Shown here piece after piece: positions 23,580 to 34,065 of a DNA stretch of 64,000 nt (its first letter is position 1; every line of letters starts with the position of its first letter). The notes under the pieces are model-generated. The model saw only the letters and a program-made list of their open reading frames with translations, had not been told where the DNA came from and did not search any database. The translations under genes and the position numbers were made by a program. Origin of the DNA: Pleurostoma richardsiae (Eukaryota; Ascomycota; Sordariomycetes; Calosphaeriales; Pleurostomataceae); assembly GCA_030052745.1 (NCBI GenBank), contig JANBVO010000013.1, positions 310,001 through 374,000 of the forward strand. The letters run 5' to 3'.

Positions 23580-25018
23580 ATGTCTGCTTTCAGAACTCTC
23601 GCGCCCTTTCTGCGGGCGGCGCGGTCCTCCAGTCCTTTAGTTGCGCTACAGCGCCAGAGCGCATCTCCTGTGCTCAACCTTCGACGCGGATATGCCGTCT
23701 TCGAGAGAAGCAAGCCTCACGTCAATATTGGTATGAACCACTTATCGTCATGTATTCGCCTGTTTTACCGGACAATGACTGACCCTTGCTTTCTCAGGCA
23801 CGATTGGCCACGTCGACCACGGAAAGGTAACTGCACTTTGATGGCACACGCAACAGCCCGACCCTAGCTAATTATCTCCTGCAGACCACTTTGTCCGCGG
23901 CGATCACCAAGAGACAGGCAGAGAAGGGCATGGCAAACTTCCTCGACTATGGCTCCATTGACAAGGCACCCGAGGAGCGGAAGCGTGGTATCACCATTTC
24001 GACGGCACACATCGAGTACTCCACTGAGTCGCGCCACTACTCACACGTCGACTGTCCCGGTCACGCGGACTACATCAAGAACATGATCACTGGTGCCGCC
24101 AACATGGATGGTGCTATCATCGTCGTCGCCGCCTCCGACGGCCAGATGCCTCAGACCCGTGAGCATCTGCTGCTCGCCCGTCAGGTCGGTGTCCAGAAGA
24201 TCGTCGTCTTCGTCAACAAGGTCGACGCCATCGAGGACCCGGAGATGTTGGAGCTTGTCGAGATGGAGATGCGCGAGCTGCTGAGCCATTACGGCTTCGA
24301 GGGTGACGAGACCCCCGTCATCATGGGTTCTGCTCTCTGTGCCCTGGAAGGCCGCAGGCCCGAGATTGGCGAGCAGAAGATCGACGAGCTGATGAAGGCC
24401 GTGGACGAGTGGATCCCCACGCCTGAGCGTGACCTCGACAAGCCTTTCCTGATGTCCGTCGAGGATGTCTTCTCTATCCCTGGCCGTGGTACTGTCGCCT
24501 CTGGCCGTGTCGAGCGGGGTATCCTGAAGAGGGATTCCGAGGTCGAGCTGGTCGGCAAGGGCTCCGAAGTCATCAAGACCAAGGTCACCGACATCGAGAC
24601 CTTCAAGAAGTCCTGCGAGGAGTCCCGTGCCGGTGACAACTCCGGTCTGCTGCTCCGCGGTGTCCGGAGAGAGGATGTCAAGCGTGGAATGGTCATTGCC
24701 AAGCCCGGCACGACCTCGGCCCACTCCCAGTTCCTGCTCTCAATGTACGTGTTGTCGAAGGAGGAGGGTGGCCGTCATTCCGGCTTCCACCAGAATTACA
24801 AGCCCCAGATGTACGTGCGGACGGCCGACGAGTCCGTCACGCTCACATTCCCCGAGGGGACTGAGGACGCCAACTCCAAGATTGTCCTTCCCGGTGACAA
24901 CGTTGAGATGGTGGCCACCTTGCACCACCCCGTTGCCGTCGAGGCTGGCCAGCGCGTGAACATCCGCGAGGGTGGCCGGACTGTCGCCACCGGCCTCGTC
25001 ACACGCATCCTCAACTAA
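23580..25018 (+). CDS. TUF1: Mitochondrial translation elongation factor Tu
   Basis: Predicted 437-residue GTPase that delivers aminoacyl-tRNA to mitochondrial ribosomes. Three exons: 23580-23730, 23798-23826 and 23885-25018; the 29-nt middle exon encodes part of the P loop. The first 40 or so residues are Ala/Arg/Ser-rich without acids, a mitochondrial targeting sequence, followed by the bacterial-type [17 protein letters not shown] loop (Lys near 60). Then come the switch region RGITIS, G3 [16 protein letters not shown]4 NKVD and domain 2 motif [13 protein letters not shown]. The C-terminal barrel ends in VTRILN. It is alpha-proteobacterial in type, as expected for a mitochondrial protein. 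Confidence 0.97.
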
Positions 25019-25806
25019 GCGCGTGGAGGCTTTTGTTTGATCTGCGCTACGGCTAGGAATCGCAGGGGGAGGAAGAGTTGCATTTGCCGCATAGCTCGCG
25101 GTCCGGCGGGGAAAAGGAGTTCTTCGACACTGTACCATCTGTTGATATGACTGTACGCATACCTTGAAGACCTTCACTGCAAGGCTATTTATGTATATCT
25201 GTGTCTGGGTTCCTGGATCTCCGCTCTATATTCGTCCCTGTCTTTAGCTGTAGCTTAGAGAATATAATAGATCACGACCACTTGACCGCATCTAACCGTG
25301 ACGTGCCTGTGGGATCACCGCTGTCGAGACTGATCAGGGAACCACAGTGTCTTCCGCGGTGCTGACGAGAGATTCACCGGTCTTGCTTGATGCTGCTAGG
25401 TGAATTCTTGACTCCAAGGCAGTCTGGAATCACAATTGGGAAAGACGCCTTTCATAGCCTGAAGACATATATGTCAACCGGGCAAGAAAGGATCCTGGTA
25501 TACTGGCTGGCAGCGAAGGCGAGCAGGGTCGTAGTTTCACTTCGATCTCGTATCGCAGGCAAGGACGCAACGTATTTTGACGTTCATCATGGCAACAGAT
25601 GTATTCTCCCGGGGGAGCTCCTCGATCTAAGCCATCATTCCTCACTCTTCCTCCCTTTCGGTTTCCGAAACCAGTTTCCGATGCCAAAACTCCAAACAAG
25701 CCATTGCCGGCCGAGAAATGCTCATCGCGTGAGTGACCATAGGGATTTTTCTCATCGAGTCCACCACCACCTCCATCTTCTCTCCTTCCTCGTCCACAGG
25801 GTGAAT
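25019..25806. other. Convergent intergenic region
   Basis: 788 bp between the 3' ends of EF-Tu and RPS29. Short frames only; AT-richer stretch near 25255-25270 may be part of 3' processing signals. Confidence 0.5.
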
Positions 25807-26135
25807 TTAGCGCATCTGTTATGAGGTATTAGCACATCGTCCTGGCTTCGGCCCTCTAACATCGAGCGGGCTATTTCGTGTGTTCGTTCGTACCTTGACG
25901 AAGCCAATGTCGTTGGCCTTCTCACGGAAGCACTGACGGCAGATGTCGAGGCCGTACTTGCGGATCAGACCGGCGCGGTGCGTGCAGACACGGCTATATC
26001 TCAAGCATTAGCGATCCCCTCGTCGTCTTCGACTTCCTCTACCTCTCGTCTCCCTTGGGGTTGGGTTGCGTACCAGGACCGAGAGCCCTTGCCGTACTTG
26101 TGCGGGCGCGAGTTCCAGACGGATTCGTGAGACAT
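25807..26135 (-). CDS. RPS29: 40S ribosomal protein S29 (uS14)
   Basis: Predicted 56-residue small-subunit protein, the exact usual length for this family. Three exons on the minus strand: 26135-26074, 25993-25894 and 25815-25807. The protein begins [15 protein letters not shown] and carries the zinc-binding CRVC and CRQC pairs around the conserved [13 protein letters not shown], then [12 protein letters not shown]. The last exon is nine bases long and encodes only Met-Arg-stop; without it the frame runs on into unrelated residues, and the final KMR-like ending fits the family. Introns of 80 and 78 nt. Divergent from the PDI gene. Confidence 0.95.
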
Positions 26136-26656
26136 TTTGGCTGATTTGCGGAGGAGATCAGAGAGTCTCGATCTTGCTCTTCGGTGATGGGGTGGTTGAG
26201 GAAGGCGGGAAAGTTCTCGGGCAAGCTAAATTTGGAGGATTTTTTGATGGATTCTCTTTGTGTGGTGGCTTGAAGGGCTTCGCGGATTGGGGCTAAAATT
26301 TCCGTTGTGGCTTGACGAGCTGGACGCAGGTGTGGCTGGAGCACTGAATTCTTGCGTTGCTTATCGCCTCGAGCGCTAAACCAAATGAGGTTTATCGTTG
26401 AAACGCGCTAAGACCACATCTCGCCACATGGCGGGAGCTTCCCCTACCTTGCGTTGTCATCAAGCCGTCCGCTGTTGACATCAAGTTGCAAAGTGGCATC
26501 TTTCCCGGCTTGATTTTTAATCAAAGCAGGTTCACACTTCTTATCAATTGGAAACAGTACATACCAATTATATTCATCTTTTCCTCTTGAAACTTTTTTT
26601 TGTTTTGTCTAACAAGCCTTTGTCAATCGATCCGTACTACGGACCATCCGTTCACC
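26136..26656. other. Divergent promoter region, RPS29 and PDI
   Basis: 521 bp between two start codons. The PDI side has a T/C-rich stretch (26577-26610) and a palindrome at 26631-26643. No gene. Confidence 0.6.
26631..26643. promoter_or_regulatory. Palindrome TCCGTACTACGGA before PDI start
   Basis: Thirteen-base inverted repeat ending 13 bp before the PDI ATG, probably within the 5' UTR. It is identical to the core of the palindrome at 23283-23297. Confidence 0.35.
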
Positions 26657-27820
26657 ATGGTCCTCATCAAGAGCGTCCTCTTCGCAGGGCTTGTTGCCGT
26701 TGCGACGGCCAAGTCTGCGGTTCTGGACCTCATCCCCGACAACTTCGACAAGGTTGTGCTGAAGTCGGGAAAGCCTACTCTCGTCGAGTTCTTCGCGCCG
26801 TGGTGCGGTCACTGCAAGAACCTCGCCCCAGTCTACGAGGAGCTTGCCTCCGCTTTCGAGTCCTCGAAGGACAAGGTTCAGATTGCTAAGGTGGATGCGG
26901 ATGCTGAGCGTGATCTGGGCAAGAAGTTTGGCGTTCAGGGATTCCCAACTCTGAAGTGGTTCGATGGGAAGAGCGACAAGCCGACCGACTACAGCGGAGG
27001 CCGGGACCTGGAGAGCCTTTCCAACTTCATCACGGACAAGACTGGTATCAAGCCGAAGAAGAAGCTGGCGGCCCCGTCTAGCGTGGTCATGCTGAGCGAT
27101 ACCACGTTCCCCAAGGAGATCGGCGGAGAGAAGCATGTTCTGGTTGCCTTCACTGCTCCGTGGTGCGGTCGTAAGTTTTGCCTTGATCAATCTTTTGGCC
27201 CCGTCCCTGTCTGACTCCTTTCCAAAGACTGCAAGAGCCTGGCTCCCACGTGGGAGACTCTCGCCGAAGATTTCGCCAACGAGCCCAATGTGACAATCGC
27301 CAAGGTCGATGCGGAGGCTGAGAACAGCAAGGCTACCGCCAAGGCTCAGGGCGTCTCTTCATACCCCACGATCAAGTACTTCCCGGCTGGCAGCAGTGAG
27401 GCTGAGCCTTACACCGGCGGACGGTCTGAGAAGGACCTGGTTAGCTTCCTGAACGAGAAGACAGGCACTCATCGCGCCGTTGGTGGTGGTCTGGACGCCT
27501 ACGCTGGCACCATTGAGGCCTTCAACAAGATCGTCGACAAATTCACAAGTGCTGGGGCCAGCCTCGCTGACGCTGCCGCTGAGGCAAAGAAGGAGGCCGA
27601 GGGTTGGAAGGAGCAGGCTCAGTACAAGTATGCTGAGTACTATATCCGTGTCTTCGACAAGCTCAGCAAGAACCAGGACTTTGCCTCCAAGGAGCTTGCC
27701 CGTCTGGATGGGATCTTGAAGAAGGGTGGCCTGGCGCCGGCCAAACTGGATGAGCTGACGAGCAAGACCAATGTCTTGCGCCGCTTCGTTGAGAAGGTCA
27801 CCGGCAAGGACGAGCTGTAA
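26657..27820 (+). CDS. tigA: ER protein disulfide isomerase with Erp29-like C-terminal domain
   Basis: Predicted 368-residue ER-lumen oxidoreductase that forms and rearranges disulfides in secretory proteins. Two exons: 26657-27170 and 27228-27820. An N-terminal signal peptide of about 18 residues is followed by two thioredoxin domains, each with a WCGHC active site (Cys 50/53 and 170/173). A helical Erp29-like domain follows (about 265-360), and the protein ends in the ER-retrieval signal KDEL. The intron splits the second active site, and restoring CGHC forces the AAG acceptor at 27225-27227. Architecture matches the TigA/P5-like class of filamentous fungi rather than four-domain Pdi1. Confidence 0.95.
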
Positions 27821-28014
27821 GATGGTCGCTTAGCTATGTGATGGTTGGGTCTCTTTCCCTTGGTCATAGGTAGTTTCTAGGCCTAAACGATGCCATGAAA
27901 GGCGATGAATATGGAGTTCTTGATTTAAACCTGAACATGTCCTGTACGAACCCCCCCGTGAACTCCCGAAACACCATCTCAAAGCGCTGAAGCCAAGAAA
28001 GAAGAGAGATCGAC

Positions 28015-28383
28015 TCAAGCCTGCTTTGACCCAGATCCGCCGTCATTGTTGGCTGTCAGAGCAGCCTCAAGATTGTCCAAGCGCCGTGACATTTCATCCA
28101 CTGTAGGTACGTCAGCATCGTAGCCTGAGCCGCATTATGGAGAGAATGAAACACACTTTTGGCAAAGATCTCGCTGGAGACGCCGGCAAACTTGTTAGAA
28201 AGAGTATTCAGAAGATCTTCCAGCTGAGCAGTCAGCTCAGCTCTGGCATCGTCTGAGTTCTGGCAAGATATGTATCGTCAGCCGCATATGTCACGTTTCA
28301 CGGTCAGAGTCTCCAAACCCGGCAGGGTGGAATCGCTTCCTCACACTCGTGACATTGCTCGAATCCGCGCTGTTCGAGGCCAT
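28015..28383 (-). CDS. HSBP1-like heat shock factor binding protein
   Basis: Predicted 75-residue coiled-coil protein; too small and split for simple frame searches. Three exons on the minus strand: 28383-28345, 28259-28157 and 28100-28015. A Ser/Asn-rich N-terminus is followed by a heptad pattern: LEDLLNTLSNKFAGVSSEI, then FAKMDEMSRRLDNLEAALTA, then a polar tail ending SKQA. Human HSBP1 is 76 residues with the same central arrangement (LLQQMQDKF, then IDDMSSRIDDLE). In animals it binds the trimerisation domain of HSF1 and dampens the heat-shock response, and it is also linked to WASH complex assembly; which role applies in fungi is not shown here. Convergent with PDI, 194 bp apart, and divergent from the DscA gene. 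Confidence 0.8.
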
Positions 28384-28849
28384 AGTCTCAGGAAATGCCA
28401 GACAAGGCTTTCTTAGCAGTAATAAGCTTTAGATGCAGCGTGTTGCTGTGCCTTGCCAGATGGTATCGAGGTCTTGTTCGCTCCTGCTCGTGATATCGGT
28501 GTTGATTGCTCCAACGGGGTTGAAGTGGGTGGGGTTGATTCATTGGTAGGTTTGCAAGGGACCTGTAGTTAAGGTACATCTGTAGATGTGGCGGCTCCGC
28601 TGCGACCTTACCTCATGCATCCACCCGCCTAAGACAGCTACCGAGCCGTACCACCTGGACTCTACAGCTTGCTTCTCCAACATATCCGCAGCAGATTTAC
28701 CGATTCATGCCGCGTGTCTTATCCCGCGCAGCGATGAGCTCGTAGGCATCTATTTTACCTCGGCGATACTACCAGCTTAGAAAGCTCTGCAGGCAGAAGG
28801 TGCTTAGCATGATCCCCGGGCCACTGCACCGGAGGCGCAGCTGCCAATC
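28384..28849. other. Divergent promoter region, HSBP1-like gene and DscA
   Basis: 466 bp between two start codons on opposite strands. No gene or clear promoter box identified. Confidence 0.5.
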
Positions 28850-31417
28850 ATGCCTCCACCACAGGAGAATGCGCGGGCCTTCCTCTTCATCATCATGATG
28901 CTATGGATACTCTCCACGCCCGACAATAGCCCCGGCCTGCTCTCCTCCCCGCTAGTAACCAGCTCTCGACTTGAGCGACAGCGACACGCCCACGGCGTCC
29001 TGAACTCGACTAAATGGGGCGACTTCTCCCCCCGTCAGGCGGGCGATCCGGAAGGGGCACCGAGACGGTACCTGAACCTGACAGGGTTCCGGAAAGAGGA
29101 CGGGCTTGCGTGGGACGATCTCCAGAACTTCCGGGATCGCTGCCTCGACGCGAGTCGCGCCACCAATAAGGACTGGGAGGGCAATGACCTGTGGAGCGTA
29201 GGCAAGGCGCAGCCCACCTGGCAGAATGCGACGGGCGTCGTGAAAGGTCCATGGGTCCGGCAAGAGGCATCGGTACCGCGGTATCCTTCGAGCTACAACT
29301 TGGTCAATATGACTCCCGAGGTCACCTGGAGCGGCGCGGCGTCTGAATGGGCAAGGAACTTGACTTCACTGGAGGGTTCCATGCTCCTCAGGCTCGAGGA
29401 CCGACGGCGGACAATCGACTACGGAGACATAGAAGAGGAAGGCTACGTTCGGGCCGGCGATGTGGTGAGGGAAGTCGCTGCTACTGCTAGCATCGAGGAC
29501 GATGCCAAACATGGCGGCAGCGGAAGCACGTATGATATGAGATTGCATGGCGTCCATTGGCCAAGGCAGGGTACGATGCTCCTGACTACTACCAGCGAGA
29601 AGTTCGCCGGCATCTTCGGCCTACCTCATCTTTCTCCGGGACCCAACTTCTTCGCATCGAGTCAAAAACTCCTGAATATGACCATCGACGAGGTCCTGCG
29701 GAAGAGGGAGATGTCGAGATTCTCGGATCCCAGCAATCCCTGGGGCTCAAACCCGAACGGTCCAGAGGACAATTGGGACCCTTCTCCGCACTGCGAATAC
29801 ATTTTCTACTTGCAAGTCCATCCTCTCGCCCCGTTCCGGTTACAAACTAGCCCGGAAATCTTGGACGTCGTCCAGGGTATTGAAAATGAACTACGAAACC
29901 CGCAGGGTGCACCAGTTCCGCCCATACCAGAGCTGCAGATGTCGGCTGTGGTATACTCACCCGACTGTGCGTATTTCGTCGAGTCGAAGGGCCCGCCGCA
30001 CTTCTCACCCGAAGAAGGCCGCCATCTTGTGGGAGTGAAAGAAGAGGTGTTCCTCTACAGAGCTAAAGTCTGGCTCATCGCGTTCGCCGCGCTCTTATTT
30101 GCCCAGATTCAGCTTCTGAAATCGCAGATGAGGGAGTCGTATACGCCGTCGACAATGGGGAGAATTAGCTTCTGGACGGCGAGTATCATGGTCATGGCGG
30201 ACGGTCTTGTCTTTGCAGGCTCGTCCGCGTGGAGCCTCTCAGCATCTGTCACCTTCCTTCCTTCGCTTATGGTCACCTTTGCGGCGTTCCTGTCGATGAC
30301 CGTGGGAGGCAGTTTTCTCGCAGAGATTTACAATATCCAAGAACCTGAGCGCAGGAATCGTGACAGGGAGCATACGCCGAACAATTCCACTCCACGACCG
30401 CCTGCGACGCCGGCTCCGACTGGCGACACATTACCGAGACCAGTTACGGCCCCTCCCCTGCGGAATGTTCCCACTCCGCCCATAATCATACCATCTGACC
30501 AAGACATCGATGCCGAGATAGCAGAGAACACCGCCAACGGTGCCACTGCAGTACCGACTGCTGCTGGCGCTGCAACAGAGAACAATACTCAGCAGCGGAT
30601 ACGAGCCACGACCTTTTCGACCATCGCCGGTCGTTTCATTCTCATTGGAACATGTATCCTGTTCCTATCTCTAGCGTCGATGTCGTGGTGGGCGTCGCTC
30701 CGCGCAGCCTACGTGAATACTGTCGCTTTTATCTACCTATCGCTCTGGGTGCCCCAGATTATCCGCAATACCCAGCGGAACAGCCGCCGCGCCTTCGCTT
30801 GGCGGTTCATGATCGGGCAGTCTATCTTACGACTGCTGCCATTTGCATACTTCTACCTCCGCAAGGACAACCTATTGTTTGGCGAGACAGACTGGAAGGC
30901 GTTCACCGTCCTAGCCGGTTGGCTATGGGTCCAACTGTGGGTCCTAGCCTTCCAAGACGTGCTCGGCCCGCGGTTCGGCATCCCGAAGGGGTGGATGCCC
31001 GAGGCATGGGACTACCATCCGGTTCTGCGCGAAGATAACCTGGAGGCGGGGGGGCTGCCGATCGGTCTCGTCTCCTCGTCGGCGCCGGGATCGCCGGTGC
31101 TCGACCGGGCGAGAAGCATGAGCGGGGACAGTGCCGCGGGGGACAACCGGCGCAGAGAGCGGGAGAAGGAGCGGGAGAAGAGGCGCATGCACACGCGTGT
31201 GATCGACTGTGCGATCTGCTGCGAGGTGCTGGAGGTGCCGGTGGTCCGGGCCGGCGAGGAGCCGGACCCGGCGGTGGGCGGGGTCGCGGGCGTGCTGGAG
31301 CGGAGGAAGTACATGGTCACGCCGTGCCGGCACATCTTCCACAGCGCATGCCTCGAGGGCTGGCTGCGGTTCCGGCTGCAGTGCCCTATTTGTAGAGAGG
31401 AGCTGCCGCCGTTGTAG
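28850..31417 (+). CDS. dscA: Dsc/Tul1 complex RING-H2 E3 ubiquitin ligase subunit
   Basis: Predicted 855-residue intronless multi-pass membrane ligase of the Golgi/endosome Dsc (Tul1) complex, which ubiquitinates membrane proteins and in many fungi is needed for SREBP cleavage and hypoxia adaptation. It begins with a hydrophobic signal/anchor (AFLFIIMMLWIL), followed by a large lumenal domain with several N-glycosylation sequons. A cluster of membrane helices starts near residue 400 (VWLIAFAALLFAQIQLL). A Pro/Thr-rich cytosolic loop (about 500-560) and further helices follow. The C-terminal RING-H2 shows CAIC, CRHIFHSAC and CPIC (about 786-850), with an insertion after the first Cys pair. Size and order match yeast Tul1 and Aspergillus DscA. 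Start chosen as the first ATG before the hydrophobic segment. Confidence 0.93.
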   Translation: MPPPQENARAFLFIIMMLWILSTPDNSPGLLSSPLVTSSRLERQRHAHGVLNSTKWGDFSPRQAGDPEGAPRRYLNLTGFRKEDGLAWDDLQNFRDRCLDASRATNKDWEGNDLWSVGKAQPTWQNATGVVKGPWVRQEASVPRYPSSYNLVNMTPEVTWSGAASEWARNLTSLEGSMLLRLEDRRRTIDYGDIEEEGYVRAGDVVREVAATASIEDDAKHGGSGSTYDMRLHGVHWPRQGTMLLTTTSEKFAGIFGLPHLSPGPNFFASSQKLLNMTIDEVLRKREMSRFSDPSNPWGSNPNGPEDNWDPSPHCEYIFYLQVHPLAPFRLQTSPEILDVVQGIENELRNPQGAPVPPIPELQMSAVVYSPDCAYFVESKGPPHFSPEEGRHLVGVKEEVFLYRAKVWLIAFAALLFAQIQLLKSQMRESYTPSTMGRISFWTASIMVMADGLVFAGSSAWSLSASVTFLPSLMVTFAAFLSMTVGGSFLAEIYNIQEPERRNRDREHTPNNSTPRPPATPAPTGDTLPRPVTAPPLRNVPTPPIIIPSDQDIDAEIAENTANGATAVPTAAGAATENNTQQRIRATTFSTIAGRFILIGTCILFLSLASMSWWASLRAAYVNTVAFIYLSLWVPQIIRNTQRNSRRAFAWRFMIGQSILRLLPFAYFYLRKDNLLFGETDWKAFTVLAGWLWVQLWVLAFQDVLGPRFGIPKGWMPEAWDYHPVLREDNLEAGGLPIGLVSSSAPGSPVLDRARSMSGDSAAGDNRRREREKEREKRRMHTRVIDCAICCEVLEVPVVRAGEEPDPAVGGVAGVLERRKYMVTPCRHIFHSACLEGWLRFRLQCPICREELPPL

Positions 31418-32611
31418 ATATAAATGCTCATGTACTGTACATAAGATGCCACTTGTCGATTTCAGAACGGAACTGTTCCCAAACAGGGAGTTTCCGTAAC
31501 TGAATTCCTTCGCAATGAACGGTTCGCGATCACTTTTTGACTGTAAAGCCACATGTTAAACCTTCCAGAAAACCTGTGTGCTGCTGAACGTTACACTCTC
31601 TTGTCTTTCAAGCTTGCTCTCGGCTCGCATTAAGGAAACTAACAGTATAGTATGGGATTTCGGATGAAATATGATAATGTCACTATTACGGCGCCGAAAA
31701 CAGGTTTCTTCCAACCGTGGTATCTGAAAAAGCCGTTCAGCCCCGCCATCAGCCACAAATGCCCCGCTGCCGACAGAAGGTACGAGAACATCGTCACCGG
31801 TTCTCCTCACTTCCTGACCGCCCATTGATAGCCGGGCAGTCTCAAGCTCAGAGGGGCAGCCACATGGAGATAGATAGCGGGGTCCCGATGTTATGATCTG
31901 GAGATGAACCCTCCGCGACCTACCTTGGTAGAGATCCCGTAAAATACTTTCTGTATATCTCGGTTACAGAAAAAGCTAAGTGCCATTGGAATTGAGAGTG
32001 CCACGACAGCGCGAATAGCTTCAGAGCTCGTAGGTAGAGAAAACAGGGCGGTCGAATGCGCCTCGGGCTGGGAGCAAGACGTCGAATACATCGGTCGAGT
32101 ACCTGCCAGCCCTGCGTCACAGATTCTAGCTGTCGGGCAGTTTAGGTGTGTGTCTTGTCTCTGGAGCAGCCGATTCGCCATCGAATCTTCTACAAGCTCT
32201 GGCACGAGAGCAGCCCACCGTCTCCAGTCTGCCCCCCCGTCATTCCAGCCTTTTAGTCCGTCTGCTGCCGTCCTGGAAAGTCACTTCTCGCAACTTCAAC
32301 TGCTCAACAACTACAATACGTTTCCTTCTTCGACCACTTCATATTTAGAAGCTCTTTGCAGGATTTCTGCACTGCGTTTCCAATTCCGACACACGATCTT
32401 CCAACACACGACGACTCTCCATTGTCAGTCTTTCAACGGCAATCAGTCTTCGGCTGTTGTACAACACGCAATAGCTCTCCGCACGACACCGTTACGGACC
32501 AACACCTACTTCACCACATTTTCGAGCCTCTCTTCGGAGATCTAATACTTCAAAATTCCGGGACGAACACGCACAGCTAGTTCTTCTAATCCGAACCCGA
32601 AACGTCGGAAG
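31418..32611. other. Intergenic, DscA 3' end to SIS1 promoter
   Basis: 1.2 kb. The half next to SIS1 (about 32150-32610) is C/T-rich and probably transcribed leader. Only isolated heat-shock-element-like units (TTCCAGAA at 31563-31570) were seen, too far upstream and too few to call. Confidence 0.5.
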
Positions 32612-34065
32612 ATGGTAAAGGAGACAAAGCTTTATGATGAACTCAGCGTCAAGCCGGATGCTTCTCAAGACGAGATCAAGAAGGCATACAGGTAGGTTTC
32701 TTTGTCCCCCGACCGCAAGGTGCTCCGAAGACCCGCGCTGCGCTCCTCAGTCGAGGGCTGCTCAGGCGTCCTCTTCTCCTTTGATCTTCATGGCCCTGCT
32801 CGTTTCTGTTCCCCCCCTCAGTCAGCACCACCTCACCCCACCTCCCTCGAGGTCGCACTTCCCACAGGTGCCGAGACGAACAACCGAAGCTAACCACGCA
32901 TCGACACAAACAGGAAAGCTGCCCTGAAATGGCACCCTGACAAGAACAAGGACAACCCCGACGCCGCTGAGAAGTTCAAGGAGTGCTCGCAGGCCTACGA
33001 GATCCTCTCCGATCCCGAGAAGCGCAAAGTTTATGATCAGTTCGGCCTCGAGTTCCTCCTGCGGGGAGGCGCTGCCCCACCACCAGAGGGCGCCAACCCC
33101 TTCGCCGGCGCCACTGATGGAGGTATGCCCGGCGGTTTCAGTTCCTTTAACTTCGGCGGCATGCCCGCCGGCGGCGGCGGCGGAGCCCGGTCCTTCCACT
33201 TCACCACCTCCGGCAATGGAGCCGGCTTCAGCTTCAGCAACCCCGAGAGCATATTCTCCGAATTCATGCGGCAATCAGGCGGCATGGGTGGGGGAGGCGC
33301 TCGCGGCGGGGGCGGTGAACCCGATATCGACGATATCTTCTCGGCCTTTGGCGGTGCCGCTGGTGCTCGAGCCTCAACCGGCTCTCGGGGCTCGCGGATG
33401 CGGACCTCGTTTGGCGATGACGCGATGCACGGCGGCATGGGCGGAAGGAGCGCCAGGCAACCTACTCCGGAAGTCACGACCGTGGAGCGGCCCCTGGCGG
33501 TCTCCCTGGAAGACATGTATAAAGGCGTGACCAAAAAGATGAAGATCAAGCGGAAGATGTTCGACGAGACGGGCAAGCGCACGACGACGGACACGGTCCT
33601 TGAGGTTCCGATCAAGCCCGGTCTGAAGAAGGGTAGCAAGATCCGCTTTAAGGGAGTCGGAGACCAGGAGGAAGGAGGACAGCAGGATCTCGTCTTCATC
33701 GTGGAAGAGGTGAGTTTACCCGGGTCACAGAGGTTTCGGCCAGATCCAGCAGTTACTAACGACCTGCACAGAAAAAGCACCCTCTCTTCACCCGAGAAGG
33801 CGACGACGTTCACTTCAACATCGACCTCGACCTGAAGGAGGCCTTGACGGGGTGGAAGCGCACCATCGTCACCATCGATGGCAAGCAGCTCCCCATCGAA
33901 AAGGGCGGTCCGACGCAGCCGGGCTCGACGGAGACCTTCCCCTCCCTGGGAATGCCCATCTCGAAGAAGCCGGGCCAGAGAGGAAACTTTGTCGTCCACT
34001 ACAACGTCAAATTTCCCACGAGCCTGACAGCGGAACAGAAGCGGAAGCTGAAGGAGATTCTATAA
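32612..34065 (+). CDS. SIS1: Sis1-type Hsp40 (class B J-protein)
   Basis: Predicted 389-residue cytosolic/nuclear co-chaperone of Hsp70. Three exons: 32612-32691, 32914-33709 and 33772-34065. The J domain spans residues 1-70 with HPD at 34-36, interrupted by intron 1 right after AYR. It is followed by a long Gly/Phe-rich region (about 75-175) with [11 protein letters not shown] and [11 protein letters not shown] segments. There is no CxxCxGxG zinc finger, and the C-terminal peptide-binding domains include [16 protein letters not shown] and the [16 protein letters not shown] strand. The absence of the zinc finger places it with Sis1 rather than Ydj1. Intron 1 is 222 nt, the longest in the window. 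In yeast Sis1 also represses Hsf1, which makes its nearness to an HSBP1-like gene notable. Confidence 0.96.

Noticed and set aside
24041-24724. 227-codon minus-strand frame
   Set aside because: Antisense shadow of the EF-Tu coding exon.
31563-31570. TTCCAGAA as a heat-shock element for SIS1
   Set aside because: Only two units and about 1 kb from the start codon; too weak to claim.
33037-33999. 320-codon minus-strand frame rich in Pro and Ser
   Set aside because: Antisense of the Gly/Phe-rich region of SIS1.
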